The notes under the pieces: generated by a model
Database searches by the model: none
Told to the model about the DNA's origin: nothing
Seen by the model: only the letters and a program-made list of their open reading frames with translations
Program-made: the position numbers and the translations under genes
Source of the DNA: an uncultured Terriglobus sp.
GTDB taxonomy: Bacteria; Acidobacteriota; Terriglobia; Terriglobales; Acidobacteriaceae
Assembly: GCA_937871605.1 (NCBI GenBank)
Contig: CALMRM010000275.1
Span: forward strand, 2,618 to 16,908
Length of the DNA: 14,291 bases
Direction of reading: 5' to 3'
Shown here: piece after piece, positions 1 to 5,148 of the stretch
How positions within the stretch are numbered: position 1 is the stretch's first letter
Layout: each line of letters starts with the position of its first letter

Positions 1-882
1 GAGTACGAGGTAGCGACCGGGCGCTCTGTGCTGTTGAAGCAGCAAGAGGTACCGGGCGGCTTCGACCGCGACAAGTACGCCTCCGAACGTATCTGGGCGA
101 CGGCAGCCGATGGCGTTCGGGTGCCGGTGTCGCTTGTATACCGGCGCGACCTGTTTGCGAAGGACGGAACATCGCCACTCTACATCTATGGGTACGGCTC
201 GTATGGGTATGCGCTGCCGGTTGGCTTCAGCACGAGCCGCTTGGCGCTACTAGACCGCGGTGTGGTTATGGCCTATGCGCACGTTCGCGGCGGCGGTGAC
301 CTGGGCGACGAATGGCATGACGCCGGCAAAATGATGGTGAAGCGTAACACCTTCACCGACTTCATCTCTGTGACGGAACACCTGTTGTCAGAAGGCTATG
401 GCGCGCCGAACAAAGTCGCCATTGAGGGCGGCAGTGCTGGCGGCCTTTTGATGGGTGCGGTCGCAAACCTGCGGCCTGACCTGTTCCGCGCAGTGCTGTC
501 GCATGTGCCCTTCCTCGACGTGATGAACACCATGCTGGACGCATCGCTGCCCCTGACCGTGGCGGAGTACGAGGAGTGGGGCAATCCCAATGAGCCGGAG
601 GCGTTCGCCTATATGCAGAGCTACTCGCCCTACGACAACCTGCGCGCGGGTCGCTATCCCGCCTTGCTGGTGAAAACCAGCCTGAACGACTCGCAGGTGA
701 TGTATTGGGAACCGGCAAAGTTCGTAGCCCGTCTGCGCACGCTGAAGACGAATGCGGAATGGCCGCTTCTGCTGCACACCAACATGGATGCAGGCCATGG
801 CGGTGCCTCCGGTAGATACGACTATCTGCGTGAGATCGCCATGGACTACGCGTTCCTCCTCAAGGAGCTTACGTTAGCCTGA
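1..882 (+). CDS. ptrB: Oligopeptidase B (S9A serine peptidase), C-terminal part, 5' end cut by window
   Basis: The reading frame is open from base 1 and ends at TGA 880-882, giving the last 293 residues. Family members are near 700 residues, so roughly 400 N-terminal residues (most of the beta-propeller gate) lie outside the window. The visible part is the alpha/beta-hydrolase domain. Catalytic Ser is in GGSAGG (codon 433-435), Asp in LNDSQV (688-690) and His in DAGHGG (796-798). The Ser-Asp distance of 85 residues matches what I recall for E. coli OpB. Runs such as YGYGSYG, HVRGGGDLG, EEWGNP, SYSPYDN and YWEPAKF are hallmarks of oligopeptidase B rather than prolyl oligopeptidase. The family cleaves short peptides after Arg or Lys. 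A Glu pair (565-567 and 571-573) matches the pair assigned to the basic P1 pocket. The gene converges on the ABC transporter gene with 18 bases between stops. The GTG at 28 is internal, not a start. Confidence 0.93.
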   Translation, partial: EYEVATGRSVLLKQQEVPGGFDRDKYASERIWATAADGVRVPVSLVYRRDLFAKDGTSPLYIYGYGSYGYALPVGFSTSRLALLDRGVVMAYAHVRGGGDLGDEWHDAGKMMVKRNTFTDFISVTEHLLSEGYGAPNKVAIEGGSAGGLLMGAVANLRPDLFRAVLSHVPFLDVMNTMLDASLPLTVAEYEEWGNPNEPEAFAYMQSYSPYDNLRAGRYPALLVKTSLNDSQVMYWEPAKFVARLRTLKTNAEWPLLLHTNMDAGHGGASGRYDYLREIAMDYAFLLKELTLA

Positions 883-900
883 CAAATCCGATCCATTCGT

Positions 901-2811
901 TTATCGCGCGGCCGCCACTTCCGGCACGGCGTCACCCTCGCCTGGCGCCAGGAATAGGTTGCGCTCCAGGCCGTGCTGCCGGTCATACAGTTCGCGATAC
1001 CGGCCATCCAGGGCGTACAACTCACTGTGTGTTCCGCGCTCCTGGATCCTGCCCGCCTCGATGACCAGAATCTGATCTGCATTCCGTATGGTGCTCAGCC
1101 GGTGGGCAATGACAAACGTGGTGCGACCAGTCATCAGGTGGTTGAGTCCCTGCTGAATCATGGCTTCACTCTCTGAATCGAGCGAACTTGTCGCCTCATC
1201 CAGAATCAGAATGCGCGGGTCAGCGAGAATGGCGCGCGCGATGGACAGGCGCTGACGCTGCCCGCCGGACAGCTTGACACCCCGCTCGCCCACTACTGTT
1301 TCATAGCGATCCTCGAACCGCTCTGCAAATTCATCTACACGTGCAACATGGCACGCTTTCAAGAAGTCTGCCTCCGTCGCCTCCGGCCGTGAAAACAGAA
1401 TGTTCTGGCGAATGGTTCCATCGAAAAGGAAGGTTTCCTGCAGAACCACGCCTAGTTGCGAGCGGTAGCTGGCAAGTTGCACCCTGGAAAGGTCCATCCC
1501 ATCGACCACCACACAACCACGCGTCGCATCATGGAATGCACAAACCAATGAAATAATCGTGCTCTTACCGGAGCCGGAAGAACCGACCAATGCAGTCACC
1601 GTATCTGGCTTTGCGTGAAAGCTGACGCCATGCAGAACTGGTTTGCCGGGATCGTACTCGAACTCGACCGCGTCGAAACGCACGTCGCCCCTCAGTTCAG
1701 GCGCGATCACCGTGCGACGCGGATCCGCGTCCTCCTGCTGCATACCAAGGATTTCGGCTGTTCTATCCAAACCTGCAAATGCCTCGGTGAGCTGGGTGCC
1801 GATGTTGACCAGCGATGTAATTGGCACCACCATGAACGCCAGGAACATGTTGTATGTGACATAGCCGCCAACTGTCAGGTGGCCGAGTACCACCTGCCGC
1901 GCACCCAGGTACATGACCAGCGAGCCCACACACCCAAGCACCGCGGTTGACGACAGCGCCATGATGGACGTTGCAGTCAGCGAGTCAAAAATGTTCTTGA
2001 GCAGGCGGTTGGCACCCTCGGCAAACACGCGAGATTCACTAGCCTCGGCGTGATATCCCTTAATGACGCGCACGCCTCCGAGCGACTCTGTCAAACGGCC
2101 TGTAACCTCCGCGTTTAATGCGGCGCGTGCGCGAAAAATAGGACGAATAGTGCTGAACGCGCGGCGCATGACCATGGCAAAGATGAACATGATGCTGAAC
2201 GTCAGCAGCGTCATGCTGGTCGATAAACGCATCAGGTAGATGAAAGAGAGCGTCGCGGTCAGCATGCCGCCGATAAAATCCACGAGACCTGTGCCGATCA
2301 GGTTGCGCACACCCTCCACGTCCGACATGATGCGCGCCACCAGCGTGCCGGAACGATTGGCGTCGTAGTACGCCACCGAGAGCCTGCCCACGTGCTCCTG
2401 TACCTGGATGCGCAGTTCGGTGATCAGGCGCTGACCTGCCTTCGATAGAATCTGTGTCAGCGAATACGACGTGATGCCTTGCACCACTGTGGCGGTGAGC
2501 ACCGCGCCCACAATGTATGGCAGCAGCCGCACCTGGTGCTGTCGCATCACGTTGTCGATCAGATAGCGTGTGGTTGCGGGCAGCACCAGTCCGCAGGCCC
2601 GGTTCAGCAGCATGATAAAGAAGCTGCCGAACAGCAGGCCTGCACGCGGCCTTATCAGCTTCTTGATCTCTGGCCAGACCTTTTTTAGTTCCGGCGCTTT
2701 CTTTTTGGTCATCTCAGCGGAGACGGCACGGGACGCATTGCGCGAGGTGCGCTCTGCGCTGCGCATGGCACCGTTACTCCCGCCAGAGAATGAGTGTCCC
2801 ATTGATCCCAC
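901..2811 (-). CDS. ABC exporter half-transporter (membrane domain fused to ATPase), MsbA/LmrA-like
   Basis: The 636-residue protein has the architecture of a homodimeric ABC exporter: a six-helix membrane domain (about residues 55-340) then a nucleotide-binding domain (about 375-615). Visible ATPase motifs are Walker A GSSGSGKST (410-418), the Q-loop Gln458, signature LSGGQ (514-518), Walker B ILILDE (534-539) with catalytic Glu539, D-loop SSLD (542-545) and switch His570. All are intact, so it should be active. The family exports lipids, drugs or peptides; the cargo cannot be read here. The start is GTG at 2811: GAGAGG (2819-2824) lies 7 bases upstream, whereas an in-frame ATG at 2800-2802 would be 16 bases away. 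The first 50 residues are hydrophilic, Ser/Arg-rich then Lys-rich, and precede the first helix. It lies 98 bases downstream of the SCO gene on the same strand, so co-transcription is possible but unproven. Confidence 0.93.
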   Translation of the reverse strand: MGSMGHSFSGGSNGAMRSAERTSRNASRAVSAEMTKKKAPELKKVWPEIKKLIRPRAGLLFGSFFIMLLNRACGLVLPATTRYLIDNVMRQHQVRLLPYIVGAVLTATVVQGITSYSLTQILSKAGQRLITELRIQVQEHVGRLSVAYYDANRSGTLVARIMSDVEGVRNLIGTGLVDFIGGMLTATLSFIYLMRLSTSMTLLTFSIMFIFAMVMRRAFSTIRPIFRARAALNAEVTGRLTESLGGVRVIKGYHAEASESRVFAEGANRLLKNIFDSLTATSIMALSSTAVLGCVGSLVMYLGARQVVLGHLTVGGYVTYNMFLAFMVVPITSLVNIGTQLTEAFAGLDRTAEILGMQQEDADPRRTVIAPELRGDVRFDAVEFEYDPGKPVLHGVSFHAKPDTVTALVGSSGSGKSTIISLVCAFHDATRGCVVVDGMDLSRVQLASYRSQLGVVLQETFLFDGTIRQNILFSRPEATEADFLKACHVARVDEFAERFEDRYETVVGERGVKLSGGQRQRLSIARAILADPRILILDEATSSLDSESEAMIQQGLNHLMTGRTTFVIAHRLSTIRNADQILVIEAGRIQERGTHSELYALDGRYRELYDRQHGLERNLFLAPGEGDAVPEVAAAR

Positions 2812-2818
2812 GTTGTGG

Positions 2819-2824
2819 CCTCTC
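2819..2824 (-). promoter_or_regulatory. Ribosome-binding site GAGAGG deciding the GTG start of the ABC transporter
   Basis: On the minus strand GAGAGG sits 7 bases before the GTG at 2809-2811. The next in-frame ATG (2800-2802) would be 16 bases away, too far for efficient pairing, so the GTG is preferred. Confidence 0.6.
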
Positions 2825-2909
2825 TAATCCTTGATGCGGGCATTTCTGTGGAGGGTGCGACTCCGATGCAGCATGGTGCAGACCGGCTTTACAAGCTGGC
2901 GCTGGCAGC

Positions 2910-3833
2910 CTATTGGGCTGCTTGCCCCGTGCTTTCTGCCACAACACTTGCCATTTTTGCAGCAACCTCATCCACAGACCATTCATTGCCGGGGTACCAG
3001 GCCACCACCTTGCCATCCGGGCCGATCAGCGTTGTGGACAGTGAATGGGTGATGGAGGCGTTGCTGCCGGTCACACCCAGATTGAAGAAGTGCTCCACCG
3101 CGGGCAGCGCAGCAGGCAGGGGCGCAGCAAATTGCCAGTGCTTGAAACCGGCGTCGCCTACGTACGTGGTGCCATAGGCGCGTAGCACGGAAGGTGTGTC
3201 GAACGCAGGATCAAAACTCAGCGAGAGCAGTGCTGAGCCGGCACACACATGCGGTGTCTGGCACAGCTTGGAGTGAATGGCTGCCAGATTCTTGCTCATC
3301 TTTGGGCAGAAATCACCAAGTGGACAGCGTGTGTAAATGAAAGTAATCAGCAACGCTTTGCCGCGAAAGCTACTCAGCGCCAACTGCTTCCCATCCTGGT
3401 TGGTTACCTTGAAATCTGGCACAACATCGCCTGGTGCAGGCACATGGTAGTTGGACGGCGGCCTGAAGTCGGGCCTTGCCTCTGCCAGCACGGCGATCTC
3501 ATCGAGCTGTGCGTTCCGGTAGTCGCCATCCGGGGTCTTCTGCACCTGCAGACGCGCACGGATCACATCGCCCCGATGCAGGTCAGAGGTGGTATTGGCA
3601 TAGAGGAGTTTGTACGGCATCGTCATGGCAGGCATGAAGCCGGGAACGGCATCGTGCTGCAAGGTGATCTCGCCCTTCTCGGTGTCTACCGCGACGATGA
3701 CACCTTTCAGTGAGTACGTCTCCGTGCCAGCCTTGAACTCCTCGGTGGAGCGTTTGCACCCGAGCATGGCCATGCACACCAGCAGGAACACTGCCGAGAT
3801 CACCCTATTTCGAAGCAACGCCATAGCCTCCAT
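2910..3833 (-). CDS. CusF-SCO fusion: probable lipoprotein copper chaperone / thiol-redox protein
   Basis: With ATG at 3831-3833 the protein has 307 residues. A basic start and hydrophobic stretch end in MLGC (Cys26), an imperfect lipobox, so a lipid-anchored envelope protein is likely. Residues about 40-115 form a CusF-like copper domain, with His60, Met67, Met70 and Met72 in HDAVPGFMPAMTM. E. coli CusF has Trp where Met67 is. Residues about 135-300 form a thioredoxin-fold SCO domain, with Cys170 and Cys176 in RCPLGDFCP and the distal copper His263 in ITHSLS. SCO proteins deliver copper to, or reduce, the CuA site of cytochrome oxidase. Here the Cys spacing is CX5C, not the classic CX3C. The start is uncertain. 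An ATG at 3822-3824 (304 residues) has GGAGG only 2 bases upstream, and a GTG at 3873-3875 would run into the divergent promoter region. Stop is TAG at 2910-2912. Confidence 0.88.
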   Translation of the reverse strand: MEAMALLRNRVISAVFLLVCMAMLGCKRSTEEFKAGTETYSLKGVIVAVDTEKGEITLQHDAVPGFMPAMTMPYKLLYANTTSDLHRGDVIRARLQVQKTPDGDYRNAQLDEIAVLAEARPDFRPPSNYHVPAPGDVVPDFKVTNQDGKQLALSSFRGKALLITFIYTRCPLGDFCPKMSKNLAAIHSKLCQTPHVCAGSALLSLSFDPAFDTPSVLRAYGTTYVGDAGFKHWQFAAPLPAALPAVEHFFNLGVTGSNASITHSLSTTLIGPDGKVVAWYPGNEWSVDEVAAKMASVVAESTGQAAQ

Positions 3834-3875
3834 GATACGTTGCGAGAGTGTTCGGCAGGCGAGTGCGTACGGCAC

Positions 3876-3885
3876 CGGCTAGCCG
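3876..3885. repeat. 10-base perfect palindrome CGGCTAGCCG in the divergent region
   Basis: CGGCTAGCCG equals its own reverse complement, and symmetry stops at 3875/3886. It abuts the MFS ribosome-binding site, 17 bases before the ATG. It could be an operator half or a coincidence; a perfect 10-base palindrome is expected about once per 1,000 positions by chance. Confidence 0.4.
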
Positions 3886-3891
3886 AGGAGG
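3885..3891 (+). promoter_or_regulatory. Ribosome-binding site GAGGAGG deciding the MFS start
   Basis: GAGGAGG ends 11 bases before ATG 3903-3905. An upstream in-frame TTG at 3840 has no comparable site and would overlap the SCO promoter region, so the ATG is chosen. Confidence 0.6.
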
Positions 3892-3902
3892 TCGAAATAA
3901 GG

Positions 3903-5141
3903 ATGCAATACTGGCGTAAACAAGCAGCAGCCGATGGCGAAGTCCGTCTTCCAGCGCAGCCGCACCTCGCGTTGTTGCACGGCGCAATGTTGCTGGCAGG
4001 TTTCGGCACGGTCTTTCTAGGACCGCTGCTCCCGGTGCTCTCCGCCGCGGCGCGTACCAACGACAGTGGCAGCGGCCTCTTCTTTACCGCCCAATTCATC
4101 GGCTCCTTCTTAGGCGGTGTCACCACCAGCGCACACCTTTGGCGCTCACTGCTGCGCGGCTGCACGTCCGCCACCATCGGCTTTCTGTTGCTCTCCCTGT
4201 GCGTCAGCCACCATGCTGCACTGCCCTGGTTTGCCGTTGCGCTTCTGCCCCTCGGGTTTGGTGTGGGGCAGGCATTGACGTCGGTGAACCTGCTCACAGC
4301 CGCACGCTTCCACGCACAGCGGGGTGCGGCGCTTTCACTGGTGAACTTCAGCTGGAGCCTGGGTGCCGTGCTCACACCCGCCGTGCTGGGCTACGTGCTA
4401 AAGCGCAGCGCGCCGCAGCACATTCTATGGGGAGCCAGCGGACTGTTCTGCGTGGCAGTGGCAGGCACCGCATGGAACCGTCTGCAATCCGGGGCGCTGA
4501 CAGTAGCCGCACCTGTCACCAAAGGCGTACGCAGTGCGCTGCCACTCTCGACCTTCCTCTTCTTCGCGTCGCTTCTCTTTACCTACGGCGGCGTAGAAAC
4601 CTCGTTGGGCGGCTGGACGACCACCTTTGGCCAACGCTACGGCAGCGATAGCGCCATGACTGGCGTCACCGCGGGCGCATTCAGCACCACCGCTCTGTGG
4701 CTTGGTCTGACGGTGGGCCGTGCCCTTGTACCCGTACTGCTGCCACGCATACGCGAGCGCACCCTGCTGCAGGCGTCCGTCCTGGCGGCGACGCTCACAA
4801 CGCTCGCACTCAGCCGCAGCAATGGTGGCGTCGCCATGATCACGATCTGTGTGCTGCTCGGTTTATCGTTGGCACCCTGGTTTCCACTTGTGCTCACCAG
4901 CATGATTGACGCCGGCGTGGGTGCAAGACAGGTCGGCACCATCATCGCGGTTTCTGGCATTGGCGCGGCAAGTTTGCCCCTGCTGGAAGGCACCCTGTCA
5001 CGGTCTACAGGCTCGTTGCGGGTGGCGCTTGCCGTGCCCATCGGTGGGCTGCTCTGGCTGCTGATCGCAACCTTTCGGCGAGTAACACCAGCCTTCCAGT
5101 CAGCTGCGGGCGGCGAAGCTGCCGACTCAAAAGGCGTATAA
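3903..5141 (+). CDS. MFS transporter, FucP/YbjJ-like, substrate unknown
   Basis: From ATG 3903 the protein has 412 residues, typical for a 12-helix major facilitator. Hydrophobic segments are visible near residues 24-47, 56-75, 88-103, 107-135, 144-165, 173-191, 213-232, 254-279, 288-303, 308-332, 342-362 and 370-391. A polar loop around 195-212 separates the two halves. The motif YGGVETSLGGW (228-238) at helix 7 resembles the sugar-proton symporter branch (FucP, YbjJ), where the Glu lies in the transport path; this is a family resemblance only. The N-terminus up to residue 22 is cytoplasmic and hydrophilic. Stop TAA (5139-5141) overlaps the ribosome-binding site of the next gene, whose ATG is 7 bases on, so it appears to head the addBA operon. 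A role linking transport to DNA repair is not implied; the grouping may be incidental. Sugar transport is a guess. Confidence 0.88.
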   Translation: MQYWRKQAAADGEVRLPAQPHLALLHGAMLLAGFGTVFLGPLLPVLSAAARTNDSGSGLFFTAQFIGSFLGGVTTSAHLWRSLLRGCTSATIGFLLLSLCVSHHAALPWFAVALLPLGFGVGQALTSVNLLTAARFHAQRGAALSLVNFSWSLGAVLTPAVLGYVLKRSAPQHILWGASGLFCVAVAGTAWNRLQSGALTVAAPVTKGVRSALPLSTFLFFASLLFTYGGVETSLGGWTTTFGQRYGSDSAMTGVTAGAFSTTALWLGLTVGRALVPVLLPRIRERTLLQASVLAATLTTLALSRSNGGVAMITICVLLGLSLAPWFPLVLTSMIDAGVGARQVGTIIAVSGIGAASLPLLEGTLSRSTGSLRVALAVPIGGLLWLLIATFRRVTPAFQSAAGGEAADSKGV

Positions 5142-5147
5142 AAGGAG
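5141..5147 (+). promoter_or_regulatory. Ribosome-binding site AAAGGAG overlapping the MFS stop and abutting the addB ATG
   Basis: AAAGGAG shares its first base with the MFS TAA and ends one base before the addB ATG at 5149. No other in-frame ATG, GTG or TTG lies nearby on either side, so the start holds despite the tight spacing. Such geometry fits coupled reinitiation by ribosomes finishing the MFS gene. Confidence 0.5.
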
Positions 5148-5148
5148 A

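Larger units (their letters stand above)
3834..3902. promoter_or_regulatory. Divergent intergenic region between the SCO and MFS genes
   Basis: About 70 bases separate the two divergent start codons, so promoters for both directions must lie here or inside the neighbouring reading frames. I see no convincing -35/-10 pair on either strand; TTGCGA at 3840-3845 has no good -10 partner 17 bases on. The region holds a 10-base perfect palindrome (3876-3885) and the ribosome-binding site of the MFS gene. Confidence 0.45.

Noticed and set aside
388..798. Minus-strand open frames of 118-136 codons opposite the oligopeptidase
   Set aside because: They lie wholly antisense to a gene with clear catalytic motifs, and their products are Arg/Ser-rich or His/Gln-rich with no recognisable domain.
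2883..2899. Hairpin CCGGCTT-tac-AAGCTGG between the SCO and ABC genes, as a terminator
   Set aside because: On the transcribed minus strand it has an A-C mismatch and no U-run follows, so it does not support termination.
3249..3713. 154-codon plus-strand frame opposite the SCO gene
   Set aside because: Antisense shadow across the SCO active-site and CusF region; no ribosome-binding site or recognisable domain.
3834..3875. GTG at 3873-3875 as the SCO start (321 residues)
   Set aside because: No ribosome-binding site, it would put a polar 17-residue stretch before a good signal peptide, and it would consume most of the divergent control region.
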